Assembly (NCBI GenBank): GCA_021604545.1
Contig: BQJE01000002.1
Location: 310,001 to 374,000 of the forward strand
From: Micavibrio sp.
Lineage (GTDB): Bacteria; Pseudomonadota; Alphaproteobacteria; Micavibrionales; Micavibrionaceae
Direction: 5' to 3'
DNA length: 64,000 nucleotides
Shown: piece after piece, positions 36,880-46,617 of the stretch
How positions within the stretch are numbered: the first letter of the stretch is position 1
Layout of the letters: each line of letters opens with the position of its first letter
Position numbers and translations under genes: made by a program
The notes under the pieces: model-generated
Databases searched by the model: none
What the model was told of the DNA's origin: nothing
Seen by the model: the letters and a program-made list of their open reading frames with translations, nothing else

Positions 36880-36951
36880 TTATTCTTCTAATAATGTGGA
36901 TGTTGAAATATTAAGTGCATCAGCGACTTTTCCTAAACCGTTACTGATGGA
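36880..36951 (-). pseudogene. remnant of an XRE regulator C-terminus
   Basis: Read on the minus strand, about 23 codons (ISNGLGKVADALNISTSTLL then EE and TAA) match the end of an XRE helix-turn-helix domain. A stop codon lies just before it in frame and no start is found. The remaining sequence of the 319-bp gap 36869-37187 holds a perfect 14-bp palindrome TTCTCTATAGAGAA at 36965-36978 and nothing else I can name. Confidence 0.45.
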
Positions 36952-37187
36952 TTACGCAGCCTCTTTCTCTATAGAGAAGGTGAAGTGTGGGACGCACAGA
37001 CATCACCTCCACGGCCGCATGGATTTTACCGTTTTGATGAAAGTGATTTTACCCGGTAGGCTGGATTGATCAAGATTTCGCATTTTGATGGAGAGTGCTA
37101 CGATACTTGGATTCATCGATGAAATCGTTGAATAGCACTGGACTTCCTGCTGGAAGGAAGCGTGTATGGGACTGAAAGGAGGCCCAT

Positions 37188-37652
37188 ATGCGAAAAACTC
37201 AATTAAATCATAATACTATTGCTAGTCTTGTAGACCTTCCACATGATCGGGAGGTGTTGGTTGCGCGTTGGCAGGAATTATATGGTACCGAGCCGCCACG
37301 CAAGGCCAGTCAGAAGCTTTTGATTCGGGCTGTTGTATATCGCATGCAGGAACAGGCAAAGGAAGGACTCAAACCTGTCACCCGACGGTTTCTGGAACAG
37401 ATTGCCAAGGGTGATGCTGATGGCAAAAAGAAGATAGAGCCACCCATATCAATTAAGCCCGGCACACGCCTGCTACGAGAATGGCATGGTATTACCTATG
37501 AGATCACGGTCCTGAATGATGGCGTTCAATTTAAGGGCAGGCAGTACCGGTCATTATCAGAGGTCGCTCGCGCCATCACCGGCGTGAGGTGGTCAGGGCC
37601 ATTATTCTTTGGCCTTAAGAAAAAATCAGAAAAGAAACAGGAGAAAGAATGA
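37188..37652 (+). CDS. DUF2924 family protein
   Basis: A 154-residue basic protein with the DUF2924 pattern: LPHDREVLVARWQELYGTEPP, a helical LIRAVVYRMQEQAKEGL segment, then a beta-rich part ending in RQYRSLSEVARAITGVRWSGPLFFGL. This last block resembles a small DNA-binding fold also found in Apea/RAMA-like domains. DUF2924 genes usually sit directly before a serine recombinase, as here (ATGA overlap). A role in recombinase control or DNA recognition is inferred from that pairing. AAGGAGG precedes the start. Confidence 0.82.
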   Translation: MRKTQLNHNTIASLVDLPHDREVLVARWQELYGTEPPRKASQKLLIRAVVYRMQEQAKEGLKPVTRRFLEQIAKGDADGKKKIEPPISIKPGTRLLREWHGITYEITVLNDGVQFKGRQYRSLSEVARAITGVRWSGPLFFGLKKKSEKKQEKE

Positions 37653-39292
37653 AACCATCAGTTCGCCGCTGCGCTGTTTATACCAGAAAATCCTCTGAAG
37701 AGGGGCTGGATCAAGATTTCAACTCCCTGGATGCACAGCGTGAGTCCTGCCTGGCTTACACCGCCAGCCAGAAAGCTGAAGGCTGGGTTGCCGTCAAAGA
37801 TCATTATGATGACGGTGGATTTTCCGGCGGCAATATGGATCGTCCGGCTTTGAAACAATTAATGGACGATATCAAAGCTGGAAAAGTTCATATTGTAGTC
37901 GTTTATAAAATTGACAGGTTAACTCGCTCCCTGATGGATTTTTCTAAGTTAGTCGAGGTCTTCGACGAATACGGCGTCACCTTCGTCAGTGTCACGCAAT
38001 CCTTTAATACCACTAACTCGATGGGAAGACTGACGCTCAATGTGCTTTTATCCTTTGCCCAGTTTGAGCGGGAAGTTACCGGTGAGCGCATCCGTGATAA
38101 AATTGCGGCCAGTAAGAAAAAGGGCATGTGGGTTGGCGGGGTAGTGCCACTCGGGTATGAGTCTGTTGATCGAAAACTGGTTATTAAAGAAGCTGAAGCT
38201 GAAACTGTGCGTCATATTTATTGCCGTTACCTGGAGGTCAGCTGCGTTCGTGAACTAAAGACTTGTCTGGATAAGGAAGGAATCAGGTCACGACAGGGCA
38301 AAGTTATTTCACGCGGCTGTTTGTACAAGATGCTTTCCAATCCTGTTTATATCGGTCAGATCCGGCATAAGGGTGTCTGTTACACAGGGTTGCATGAATC
38401 CATTATTGATCAGGAACTATGGGATCAGGTTCGACAAAAGCTGGCCGACAACAGGGTTGGTGATAGTAAAAGGACTCGTAGTACAGAAGTGAGTTCTTTG
38501 GCCGGAAAATTATTCGATGACACTGGAACTAGCCTGACTCCGGTTCATGCTAAAAAGAAAGGGAAGCGGTACCGGTATTATATCTCACAAAGTCTTGTTA
38601 CCGGTACAAAAGAGAGCGTAGAAAATGGCTGGCGTTTGCCTGGTCCGGAAATCGAAAGTCTTGTTACGCAGGCCGCGCAGCAAATTCTTGCCGACCGCCC
38701 CGCTATTACGGAATCTCTGCGTGAGGCAGGCGTTACTGTTAGATATATTCCGGAGGCTCTGAAAGCTGCAGATGTGCAAGGCAGGAAGCTGGATTCTATG
38801 ATAGACAGGGCAGAGGTTTTGGGTCTGATTGTACAGCGTGTGGATATCAGTCAGGAAGGCATGCGTCTAACTTTGCTGTTGGCCTCCATGATTGGACAAG
38901 GCAATAAGCCAGATACTGTGATGTGCCCTATTATTACCCGCGACATTCCTATGCAGATCAAGCGCCGGGGTGTCGAAATGAAACTGGTCATAGCAGGGGG
39001 CAATGCTTCAAGAACCGATCCTACTCTTATCAAGGCAGTAGCTCGTGCCCGGACATGGTTTGATGAACTGCAGTCAGGAGCAGCAAAATCAATCCGTGAG
39101 ATTGCTAGCCGCTATGGGGTGGGCGATAATTACGTGAGTACTCTTCTACCGCTGGCCTTCTTGGCGCCTGATATCGTCGAGGCCATTGTTGCGGGGCAAC
39201 AACCCGCTGATCTTACAGCAGATGCCCTGATCAAGCGCATCAATCTGCCAGCCGACTGGTCTGAGCAGCGCCGTATCCTCGGCTTTAATTAA
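37649..39292 (+). CDS. large serine recombinase at right island end
   Basis: A 547-residue recombinase. The catalytic Ser is in YTRKSSEEG near residue 15, followed by DGGFSGGNMDRPAL and VYKIDRLTRS. The recombinase domain (GGVVPLGYE, SRGCLYKMLSNPVYIG) follows. The C-terminal half contains no long coiled coil but ends with a helix-turn-helix-like region (REIASRYGVGDNYVSTLLPLAFL). It is different from the recombinase at 16236. It lies 171 bp from the tRNA-Ser 3' end, so it is the best candidate for integrating the island there. Confidence 0.88.
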   Translation: MKPSVRRCAVYTRKSSEEGLDQDFNSLDAQRESCLAYTASQKAEGWVAVKDHYDDGGFSGGNMDRPALKQLMDDIKAGKVHIVVVYKIDRLTRSLMDFSKLVEVFDEYGVTFVSVTQSFNTTNSMGRLTLNVLLSFAQFEREVTGERIRDKIAASKKKGMWVGGVVPLGYESVDRKLVIKEAEAETVRHIYCRYLEVSCVRELKTCLDKEGIRSRQGKVISRGCLYKMLSNPVYIGQIRHKGVCYTGLHESIIDQELWDQVRQKLADNRVGDSKRTRSTEVSSLAGKLFDDTGTSLTPVHAKKKGKRYRYYISQSLVTGTKESVENGWRLPGPEIESLVTQAAQQILADRPAITESLREAGVTVRYIPEALKAADVQGRKLDSMIDRAEVLGLIVQRVDISQEGMRLTLLLASMIGQGNKPDTVMCPIITRDIPMQIKRRGVEMKLVIAGGNASRTDPTLIKAVARARTWFDELQSGAAKSIREIASRYGVGDNYVSTLLPLAFLAPDIVEAIVAGQQPADLTADALIKRINLPADWSEQRRILGFN

Positions 39293-39463
39293 TCATAATT
39301 CCCCGAAGTCTCACCGCCAAAACCGCCAACAGAGAGAAACTACCGTTTTGCACCTGGATACGCTTTCCAGAGGCTCTCTCCGGTGGGGCGTGCCTATAAG
39401 AACCGCCGGAACTGCGCGGGACGCAGGGCCAAGGCTAAAATATAAAGAGAATCAAAGACTAGA

Positions 39464-39553
39464 TGGCGGAGAAGGGGGGATTCGAACCCCCGAAGGGCGT
39501 AAACCCTTACTGCTTTTCGAGAGCAGCGCATTCAACCACTCTGCCACTTCTCC
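39464..39553 (-). tRNA. tRNA-Ser (anticodon CGA)
   Basis: The minus strand folds as a class II tRNA. The acceptor GGAGAAG / CTTCTCC has discriminator G and an encoded CCA (39466-39464). The D-arm is GGCAGAGTGGTTGAATGC, and the anticodon arm is CTGCT-CTCGAAA-AGCAG with anticodon CGA. A long variable arm AAGGGTTTACGCCCTT follows, then a T-arm GGGGG-TTCGAAT-CCCCC. It reads UCG serine codons. It is intact and marks the right end of the island. Confidence 0.95.
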
Positions 39554-39560
39554 TGTCAAA

Positions 39561-40202
39561 TTATGATGAGCCTTCCGGTCGCCAGCCATTAAGCCACAAT
39601 CCTAATGGTACGATATGCGGCTTTTCACCATTCGCAGAAAACCATGAATCAATGGCGTATTGCCTGCCTGTTTCCTTTTCTTTTACAACAGCCGTGTTGT
39701 GTGGCCATTCACCATCAAAGAAAGCGCCGCGCCGCGCCGGGCCATCAACATCATGCCATTTGAGCAGGTTTTCTTCCTCAAAAAATTTGAGATACAGCGA
39801 GCTATTGATGGCTTCATCGATACAGTCGAGTTGATATTCGCCATGACCCAGCATCGTAGCACCGGCAGCATCTTTATCCGTCCCGACTTTTTCGCCAGTA
39901 ATTTGTTCCATGAGGGCGATAGATTGGGCGATCTGTGCGCGTTCTTCTTCGGGGGATGCAGAGGATTGCTTCAATGGTTTCTGAACCTCCAGCCATTCTT
40001 TTTTGTCTAGCCTCGTGCGCGTTTTTGTACGGCAGCCGTAACCATGACAAACATAAAACCGGCGTGGGCTTTCTGCCGCGGCGGCGTAATATTCAAGATC
40101 GAGAGGCGCTGTTGAACAGGCAGGGAGCGCTAACAACCCTGCCAAAAGAAAAACCGCCCCGAAAACAGGGCGGTTTTTTGTATAACTTTTTATTCTCTTC
40201 AC
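39561..40202 (-). CDS. lipoprotein with transglutaminase-like Cys/His/Asp pattern
   Basis: A 213-residue protein. The GTG start at 40202 overlaps the preceding stop (GTGA) and gives a lipoprotein signal: a basic start, then VFGAVFLLAGLLALPAC with the lipobox Cys. Extending to an upstream ATG would read far into the neighbour and is rejected. The mature part has QLDCIDEA, WPHNTAVV and YAIDSWF in that order, which could form a Cys-His-Asp triad of a transglutaminase-like fold. I infer a cell-envelope role. A strong terminator hairpin overlaps codons 9-18. Confidence 0.6.
   Translation of the reverse strand: MKRIKSYTKNRPVFGAVFLLAGLLALPACSTAPLDLEYYAAAAESPRRFYVCHGYGCRTKTRTRLDKKEWLEVQKPLKQSSASPEEERAQIAQSIALMEQITGEKVGTDKDAAGATMLGHGEYQLDCIDEAINSSLYLKFFEEENLLKWHDVDGPARRGAFFDGEWPHNTAVVKEKETGRQYAIDSWFSANGEKPHIVPLGLWLNGWRPEGSS
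40149..40178 (-). terminator. intrinsic terminator inside a signal-peptide coding region
   Basis: A perfect 11-bp stem AAAAACCGCCC / GGGCGGTTTTT with an 8-nt loop, followed on the minus strand by a T-rich tail. It lies 20 bp after the stop of the outer-membrane protein gene and inside the next gene's first codons. It is near symmetrical, so it may also stop transcription on the plus strand. Confidence 0.75.
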
Positions 40203-41944
40203 TCTGCGCGGCTCCGGCCCCCCGTATTGCCCATATTTGGTATGCCGAAGGACCAATTCATACGGAACATGAAGGTGGCGTTGTCAACGTCTTCCCTGCC
40301 CAGCGAAGAAGGTCTTACACCATCACGGCTGTTCAGCATAGGGACGCTCGTTCTTTCCCATTTGCCACCAACGCTGACATTAAACGGATTGTCCGGCATA
40401 AAGGTAAGGTTTAGCTCAGCCGCCATATCATGTGAATGATCATCATTGTTGATGGCTGCCGGCGCTGTCGGGTTTGCGCCCAGTTTTAGATCGTCCGTCC
40501 CACTTGCGTTGTTAAAAACGTAGGCGTAACGCAGGTTGCTGCCGACTTCGACAGGAACACGGAAAAGGTCTTTAAGTGTTTTTGGCCTGTAGGCTGTTTC
40601 AACGCCGACAAATGGCGCATAGCTGTGCTCTCTTACATTTGTTATGTAAGAAAAATTATTACCGACAATAGTCCCAGCAAGTTCTTCGCTGGTTCTAAGG
40701 CGTTTATATTCCAGACCACCATAAGGACGAACTTTGAGCCGAGAATTGGCAACGTTCATCATGTAACCAAACCCCATCTGGTAGGCGGCCCATGCGTAGC
40801 TGGCGCGATAGATGACATTGAGAGCTGGGTTTGCGCCACCATTAAAGCCCGATGCGTTCGGCCCAACGGCGGTACCGGGAAATAAAATATCCCGCCCCGC
40901 ACCCGGATCAAAAGTGCCGATGTTAGTATGAATATCGGCCGTGGCACGATTCAGGGCAAAGAAAAAGTCCCAGAAACGATAGGGGTTGTAGTTGGGGGCG
41001 TTCGGTGTTCCCCATATCAACATGTTTCTGAACACCGAAGCCACAGCAATCTGTGCGCCGAAATTAAGAGCGGCATATGTGCCTGTTGTGTCCCCTTTAG
41101 CCTGATTCAGGAGTCTGTTGCCACCACCAGTGGTTTCTGACGCCAGATTACCAAACCTGTCATGGGCGTGCATTATACCGACATCAGCGCCCAGAAAAAA
41201 CTCAATGGGCGTCGGGTAGGCCAGGCCATAGCATGTCCTTTGGTTGCCGGCGGCGCGCCATTTGCGCTCCAGATTATCCATGGCACGGTCAACGTCCTCT
41301 TCTTCTTCGTCCGTCCTTGCATATTCAGCCAGATCATCAAGCCAATCCATGCCGTCCAGGAATTGATCGCGGTTACAGGAAGCAATCCCTTCTTCTGCTC
41401 GTCTGATGGCGGACTCATATTCACTGTCGGAGTCACCGGGCATTTTTATCCGCATTTTTCTTTGGCTTGTATTTTTGACTGTAGTGGCTTCCAGTTCGGC
41501 AACGCGTTCTTCGATATCTGTACAGCATCCTTCATCTTTGAGTTCAGCTAGGAGTGCGTCACCGTTTGTTACGGCCGTATTGCTGGCTTGCTCTTCTGTC
41601 GGCGGGGTGCAGGGTTGTGGTCTTGCCTCCCAACGTGCTTTTAGACCCTGTCTGAAGCCACGTGTTACGGCCCAGTCATGTGCGGCCTGATTCTGGGTCA
41701 TGCCTGACCCGGCGGCTAGTTCAGCATTTTGTGCTATTGCTTTTAATGTCTTCTCTAAATTTTTGAGATTCCTCATTGACCTGTTATAGGCGGCCTCATC
41801 GCAAGCCTCAATTGCTGCAGCGGCTGTACTTATATGCCCCGTGGCCGCGTTCGCGTTCGGCGGGTATAGCCATGCCTGTGCGGGTGTGGTGGCTATTAAG
41901 CCAAGGGTAAGAACTGTAAAAAAAATCAAAAAACTGCGGGCCAT
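40199..41944 (-). CDS. secreted, probably outer-membrane, protein with internal Cys repeats
   Basis: A 581-residue protein. The start at 41944 follows GGAGAACCCTG and gives a clear signal peptide (RSFLIFFTVLTLGLIATTPAQA, cleaved after AQA). Residues 40-120 and 190-260 are two related helical segments, each opening with a Cys (IEACDEAAY; IASCNRDQF) and ending with another (QPCTPP; QRTCYG). This suggests a duplicated, disulfide-linked domain. The last 300 residues are rich in alternating polar/aromatic strands and end in MFRMNWSFGIP, consistent with a beta-barrel. The family is not recognised. It is followed by a terminator. Confidence 0.65.
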   Translation of the reverse strand: MARSFLIFFTVLTLGLIATTPAQAWLYPPNANAATGHISTAAAAIEACDEAAYNRSMRNLKNLEKTLKAIAQNAELAAGSGMTQNQAAHDWAVTRGFRQGLKARWEARPQPCTPPTEEQASNTAVTNGDALLAELKDEGCCTDIEERVAELEATTVKNTSQRKMRIKMPGDSDSEYESAIRRAEEGIASCNRDQFLDGMDWLDDLAEYARTDEEEEDVDRAMDNLERKWRAAGNQRTCYGLAYPTPIEFFLGADVGIMHAHDRFGNLASETTGGGNRLLNQAKGDTTGTYAALNFGAQIAVASVFRNMLIWGTPNAPNYNPYRFWDFFFALNRATADIHTNIGTFDPGAGRDILFPGTAVGPNASGFNGGANPALNVIYRASYAWAAYQMGFGYMMNVANSRLKVRPYGGLEYKRLRTSEELAGTIVGNNFSYITNVREHSYAPFVGVETAYRPKTLKDLFRVPVEVGSNLRYAYVFNNASGTDDLKLGANPTAPAAINNDDHSHDMAAELNLTFMPDNPFNVSVGGKWERTSVPMLNSRDGVRPSSLGREDVDNATFMFRMNWSFGIPNMGNTGGRSRAE

Positions 41945-42080
41945 CAGGGTTCTCCATAACAAATGTATTTATAATTCTGTGGGCACAATGTCGTTTACGG
42001 CTTTGTGTGTCAACGTAGATATAGGAAATATGTGGTAATTACGACGCTGAGTGGTGCAAAAATACCACACTCATTTTTGG

Positions 42081-44783
42081 CTAATTCCCGCCAATTATGG
42101 ACTTTAGGGCATAGAGGGCTTCAAGGGCTTCTTTGGGACTGAGATCGTCGGGATTGATCTCGGTTAGCTTTTTCTCCAGCTCTGTGGAGCCTAGCTCTTC
42201 CTGCGGATTATCGGCCATGGCGGTGAAAAGTGGCAAATCATCAGCCAGTCGGGCCAGCGCGCCGGATTGTTCACCTGATTGCAGGAGCTTCAGTATGTCT
42301 TCGGCGCGGGTGATGACGGCCGGGGGCAGGCCGGCCAGCTTGCCGACATGAATACCGTAGGAACGATCAGCCGCACCGGCCACAACAGCGTGCATGAAAA
42401 TAATATCGCCCTTCCATTCTTTCACCTGCATCGAGTGGCAAGACAATGAAGAAAGAGATGAGGTTAAAGATGTAAGCTCATGATAATGGGTAGCGAATAA
42501 CGCGCGGCATTTATTCACTTCATGGAGATGCTCAACGCAGGCCCAGGCAATCGATAGCCCGTCAAAGGTGGCGGTGCCGCGGCCAATCTCATCAAGGATA
42601 ACCAGTGAACGATTTGTGGCCTGATTTAAAATGGCGGCTGTTTCAACCATCTCAACCATGAATGTCGAGCGGCCGCGCGCCAGATCATCCGAGGCACCAA
42701 CGCGGCTGAACAGACGATCAATTAGGCCGATATGAGCGGATGAGGCGGGAACAAAGGAACCTATTTGGGCCATGATGGCGACAAGCGCGTTTTGGCGCAG
42801 GAAGGTTGATTTTCCTGCCATGTTGGGACCGGTGAGTAGCCAGAGCTTTTGGTTTGGGTCGAGATTACAGTCATTGGGCACGAAAGCCTCGCTTTGTTTG
42901 CGCAGGGCGTTTTCCACGACGGGGTGGCGGGCGCCTTCAAGATTGAAGGTCAGGCTGTCGTCGAGAATGGGGCGCGTATAATCAAGTTCGGTTGCGAGTT
43001 CGGCCAGCGCAGAAGAGACATCGAGTTTGGCGAGCGTGCGGGCAATGGCCCCGATGGGCTCAGACAGACCTACGACCTCTCTGACCAACTCAGTAAAAAT
43101 TTCCTGCTCAATCGCCAGGGATTTTTCACCGGCCGAAGCAATGTCGCGCTCAAGCTCGGCCAGCTCCGGTGTGGTGAAGCGCATCGCATTGGCCATGGTC
43201 TGGCGATGGACGTAAGGATTGGAGCCGCCTTCGTCTTTGACCATCAGCTTGTCGCCGTGCTTGGCGGTAACTTCAATAAAGTACCCTAGTACGTTGTTAA
43301 AACTGATCTTCAGTTTGTCGATGCCGGTGTCTTGTTGGTATTTGGTTTGCAGCCCGGCGATCAGGCGACGGGATTCATCACGCAAGGAGCGCAGTTTGTC
43401 GAGCTGATCGGAATAACCCTTTTCGATGAAACCGCCATCGCGGGCGAGGAAAGGGGGATCGCTTGCCAGTGCCGCGCGGAGTTTGTCCTGAAGGCCAGCA
43501 ACATCGGGGTTTTGTTTGAGAGTTTCGAGTTGAGCGTTTAAGGACTCTTTAGCGTTTTGGTTGCTCTGGATCTGTGCCCGAATGATTTCCGATTGGATAA
43601 GGCCATCACGGATCATGGTCAGGTCACGCGGCCCACCGCGATCCACACTGAGGCGCGCAAGTGCACGTTCCATATCCGGCACGGCCTTGAGTTGCTCGCG
43701 TATCAGGCCGCGCAAATCTGTCTCATCGGCGAAGCATTGTACGCGGTTCAAACGGGTATTGATGGCTGCGATGTCGGTCAGTGGCGCGGAGAGGTAAGAT
43801 TGCAATGTGCGTGCACCGGCACCGGTGATGGTTCGGTCGATAGCGTCAAGCAGGCTACCTTTGCGCTCACCGGTCATGGTACGGGTCAGCTCCAGATTAC
43901 GCCTCGTCGCCGCGTCGATCTCCATGACAGCGCCCATGGATATCTGTCGCGGTGGTGACAGGCGCGGCATTTTACCGACTTGGGTGCGTTCAATATAATC
44001 AATTAATGCACCAGCGGCAGCGATCTCGGCACGGCTAAAGCCGCCAAAAGATTCCAGCGTGCCAACGCCGAACATGCGCTCTAAACGCTTGCGGGCGTTT
44101 TCGCTGTCGAACAGGGAGGTGCTTTGCAGGGTTAGTTTTTCCTGAAAGCTCTCAAGCGGTTCACGTAAGTCTTGCGCCAGTTTATCCGGGAGTAAAACTT
44201 CGCCGGGGTCAATGCGCTCCAGCACCGTGGCGACATCGGTTTCAAAACACGGTTGAACCGTAAATGACCCGGTGGAAAGTTCAAGCCATGCGAGGCCATA
44301 TTGACCACCGACTTCGGTCAGCGCGGCGAGGTAATTGCTCTCGCGTGCGTCTAATAATGAATCTTCGGTGAGGGTCCCTTGCGTCACGACGCGAACCACG
44401 TCACGGCTCACCAGCGCTTTCGAGGCGGGTTTGCCTTCTTTTTTGGCCCGCGCCTTGGCCTGGTCCGGTGTTTCGCTTTGTTCGCAAATCGCGACCTTAA
44501 ACCCGGCACGGATGAGCTTGGCAAGATACGGCTCGTAAGAATGAAACGGCACGCCGCACATCGGGATGTCGGTGCCGTCTGATTTGCCGCGTTTGGTCAG
44601 GGTAATGTCGAGGGTTTCGGATGCCTTGACCGCGTCATCATGGAACATCTCGTAAAAATCGCCCATGCGGTAAAACAGCAGGGCGTCGGGGTAGCGCGCT
44701 TTGATGGTCATATATTGCGCCATCATCGGCGTGTGACCATCGGCGATGAAGTCCTCAGGAGATTTTCGTGCTGTGTTGCCCAT
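42081..44783 (-). CDS. mutS: DNA mismatch repair protein MutS
   Basis: A 900-residue mismatch sensor. The N-terminal mismatch-binding domain has the Phe-x-Glu wedge in FYEMF near residue 45. Connector, lever and clamp domains follow. The ATPase has Walker [14 protein letters not shown] near 640, the RSTFMVEM signature and [15 protein letters not shown]. The length and all motifs match MutS1. It acts with MutL in replication error repair. It lies 47 bp upstream of dut on the same strand. Confidence 0.97.
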   Translation of the reverse strand: MGNTARKSPEDFIADGHTPMMAQYMTIKARYPDALLFYRMGDFYEMFHDDAVKASETLDITLTKRGKSDGTDIPMCGVPFHSYEPYLAKLIRAGFKVAICEQSETPDQAKARAKKEGKPASKALVSRDVVRVVTQGTLTEDSLLDARESNYLAALTEVGGQYGLAWLELSTGSFTVQPCFETDVATVLERIDPGEVLLPDKLAQDLREPLESFQEKLTLQSTSLFDSENARKRLERMFGVGTLESFGGFSRAEIAAAGALIDYIERTQVGKMPRLSPPRQISMGAVMEIDAATRRNLELTRTMTGERKGSLLDAIDRTITGAGARTLQSYLSAPLTDIAAINTRLNRVQCFADETDLRGLIREQLKAVPDMERALARLSVDRGGPRDLTMIRDGLIQSEIIRAQIQSNQNAKESLNAQLETLKQNPDVAGLQDKLRAALASDPPFLARDGGFIEKGYSDQLDKLRSLRDESRRLIAGLQTKYQQDTGIDKLKISFNNVLGYFIEVTAKHGDKLMVKDEGGSNPYVHRQTMANAMRFTTPELAELERDIASAGEKSLAIEQEIFTELVREVVGLSEPIGAIARTLAKLDVSSALAELATELDYTRPILDDSLTFNLEGARHPVVENALRKQSEAFVPNDCNLDPNQKLWLLTGPNMAGKSTFLRQNALVAIMAQIGSFVPASSAHIGLIDRLFSRVGASDDLARGRSTFMVEMVETAAILNQATNRSLVILDEIGRGTATFDGLSIAWACVEHLHEVNKCRALFATHYHELTSLTSSLSSLSCHSMQVKEWKGDIIFMHAVVAGAADRSYGIHVGKLAGLPPAVITRAEDILKLLQSGEQSGALARLADDLPLFTAMADNPQEELGSTELEKKLTEINPDDLSPKEALEALYALKSIIGGN

Positions 44784-44830
44784 AAATAAGATTCATAGGG
44801 GAGTCGGGCCAAAAAGTAAAAGGGGAATGC

Positions 44831-45310
44831 TTATTCCGTCCCGGTAGAACCAAACCCGCCTTCGCCGCGCTCGGACTCCTCGAGGCTATCGACGACTTTC
44901 CAGCTAATCGTTTCAAAGCGTTCAACCACCATCTGGGCGATGCGCATGCCGCGCTCGATGGTGAACGGCTCCTTGCCGTGATTGATCAGGATGACTTTGA
45001 TTTCGCCGCGATAATCGGCGTCAATCGTGCCGGGGGTATTGAGCACCGTGATACCGTGTTTAATCGCCAGTCCCGAACGCGGACGGATCTGTGCTTCAAA
45101 ACCTGGGGGCAGGGCAATCGCCAGACCCGTAGGCACGAGGGCGCGCTCGCCGGCGCCAAGCTCGATGGCTTCTTCCAGCGCCGCTGTTAAATCCATACCC
45201 GCCGATTGTTCGGTGGCGTAGGCGGGCAAATTAAGCCCGACCGCATGTTCAAGCGCGTGTAGTGCCACTTCTATATTGTCGTTACTCCGCCGCTTCAATT
45301 CGTCTGACAT
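44831..45310 (-). CDS. dut: dUTP diphosphatase
   Basis: A 159-residue trimeric dUTPase that hydrolyses dUTP to dUMP, limiting uracil in DNA. Motifs are GMDLTA (1), [11 protein letters not shown] (2), [14 protein letters not shown] (3), [10 protein letters not shown] (4) and the C-terminal arm [10 protein letters not shown] (5), all intact. The start at 45310 is preceded by AGAAGG and overlaps the coaBC stop by 29 bp, so the two genes are co-transcribed, an arrangement also common in other Proteobacteria. Confidence 0.97.
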   Translation of the reverse strand: MSDELKRRSNDNIEVALHALEHAVGLNLPAYATEQSAGMDLTAALEEAIELGAGERALVPTGLAIALPPGFEAQIRPRSGLAIKHGITVLNTPGTIDADYRGEIKVILINHGKEPFTIERGMRIAQMVVERFETISWKVVDSLEESERGEGGFGSTGTE

Positions 45311-46532
45311 TTGTTGCCTTCTCTTTGTTGTTTATATGCTGTGCAATGCGTTGGGCTAGCTTGCGGGCAATTGTTTTTTTGCTCGCGCGTGGCCATTCCT
45401 CGCTGTCATCCAGTGATACCAAATGTACATGATTCTGATTAGACCCGAAAACGTTTTCAGCCGCGCTGATTTTATTTGCAATCATCAAATCGCAATTCTT
45501 GCGGGCCAGCTTTTCCCGGGCGTTGATGATGATATCTTCGGTCTCGGCGGCAAAGCCAATCACCAGATCCGGTCTGTTGGGTCCATCTTTGGCCAGACGC
45601 GCCAGAATGTCGGGATTTTCCTTGAGTGCAATGGATGGCGGCGTATGGTTGCGGCGTTTTTTGATCTTGCTGGCTTTGTTTTCCTTGGGTGCCCAGTCGC
45701 TGACGGCGGCGGCGCATATAGCGATATCGGCGGGCAGGGCGCTTTGACAGGCTTTGAGCATTTGTTGGGCTGTTTCCACGCGGATGGTTTTAATGCCGAC
45801 GGGACCCGGCAGGGCTGTCGGGCCGCTTATGAGTGTTACGTCAGCCCCAGCTTCGAAGAGCGCGGTGGCAATCGCATAGCCTTGTTTACCCGATGATCGG
45901 TTGCCAACAAAGCGGACCGGGTCGATGGGTTCATAAGTGGGGCCGGCTGTGACGAGGGCTTTGAAGCTTTTTAGTGGACGTTCGTAGAAAAAGGATAGGA
46001 TGGCTCCGAAAATCTCTTCCGGCTCGCTCATGCGGCCTGTGCCGGTTTCACCGCAGGCGGTGTCGCCTTGTGCGGGGCCGATGAGGGTGATGCCGCGTTG
46101 TTCCAGTGTTTGGATATTATCCTGCGTGGCTTCATTGTCCCACATTTCCGGGTTCATCGCCGGGGCGATGAGGACGGGTTTATCAGAGGCCAGCAAAGTG
46201 GTCGAGGCCAGATCATCGGCGCGGCCATGGGCTGTCTTGGCGATGAGATTGGCGCTGGCCGGGGCAACGATAATCAGATCAGCTTCGCGCGATAGACGGA
46301 TATGGCCCATCTCGGTTTCGTCTTTGAGAGAAAAGAGATCGGTATAAACCTGTTCTTCGCTGAGGGAGGCCACACTGAGTGGCGTGATGAATTGCGTGCC
46401 GCTTTCGGTAAGTATGCAGCGAACATTCGCGCCAGCTTTTTTAATCAGGCGAATGAGCTCCAGCGATTTATAAGCGGCAACACCACCGGAGATAATTAAA
46501 AGAATATTTTTGTTTTCAAGACTCTGCATCAT
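45282..46532 (-). CDS. coaBC: bifunctional phosphopantothenoylcysteine decarboxylase/synthase
   Basis: A 416-residue fusion for coenzyme A synthesis. The N-terminal CoaC flavoprotein has [15 protein letters not shown], the PASANLI motif and [11 protein letters not shown]. The C-terminal CoaB has [21 protein letters not shown] and later GFAAETED. It joins cysteine to phosphopantothenate and decarboxylates the product. I start it at ATG 46532 (ATG 46529 is equivalent), as the family begins just before [11 protein letters not shown]. It overlaps dut. Confidence 0.96.
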   Translation of the reverse strand: MMQSLENKNILLIISGGVAAYKSLELIRLIKKAGANVRCILTESGTQFITPLSVASLSEEQVYTDLFSLKDETEMGHIRLSREADLIIVAPASANLIAKTAHGRADDLASTTLLASDKPVLIAPAMNPEMWDNEATQDNIQTLEQRGITLIGPAQGDTACGETGTGRMSEPEEIFGAILSFFYERPLKSFKALVTAGPTYEPIDPVRFVGNRSSGKQGYAIATALFEAGADVTLISGPTALPGPVGIKTIRVETAQQMLKACQSALPADIAICAAAVSDWAPKENKASKIKKRRNHTPPSIALKENPDILARLAKDGPNRPDLVIGFAAETEDIIINAREKLARKNCDLMIANKISAAENVFGSNQNHVHLVSLDDSEEWPRASKKTIARKLAQRIAQHINNKEKATNVRRIEAAE

Positions 46533-46548
46533 TGTCTTTATATAGAAC

Positions 46549-46578
46549 AAAAGCCCCACTCTTCCAAGCGGGGCTTTA
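46549..46578 (-). terminator. intrinsic terminator after the alanine-rich gene
   Basis: The stem AAGCCCC (46551-46557) / GGGGCTT (46570-46576) has a 12-nt loop, followed by a short T-run on the minus strand. It lies about 40 bp after the stop of the alanine-rich gene. It is close to symmetrical and could act in both directions, but no gene on the plus strand needs it. Confidence 0.65.
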
Positions 46579-46617
46579 TGAATTCAGATATTAAAGTTTT
46601 GCTTTAGAGATCAGTAA

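Larger units (their letters stand above)
8805..39463. mobile_element. genomic island between cysI and tRNA-Ser
   Basis: About 30.6 kb of accessory genes: two large serine recombinases, ParB-like and terminase genes, a type I restriction system, CBASS, other nucleases and unknowns. The segment is flanked by core metabolic genes on the left and a tRNA-Ser on the right. The right end is well placed, since a DUF2924/recombinase pair lies directly next to the 3' end of the tRNA. The left end is inferred from the hairpin and CAGGGAA repeats at 8820-9020. No clear direct repeat joins the two ends, and the island is probably composite, built from more than one insertion. Confidence 0.6.
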
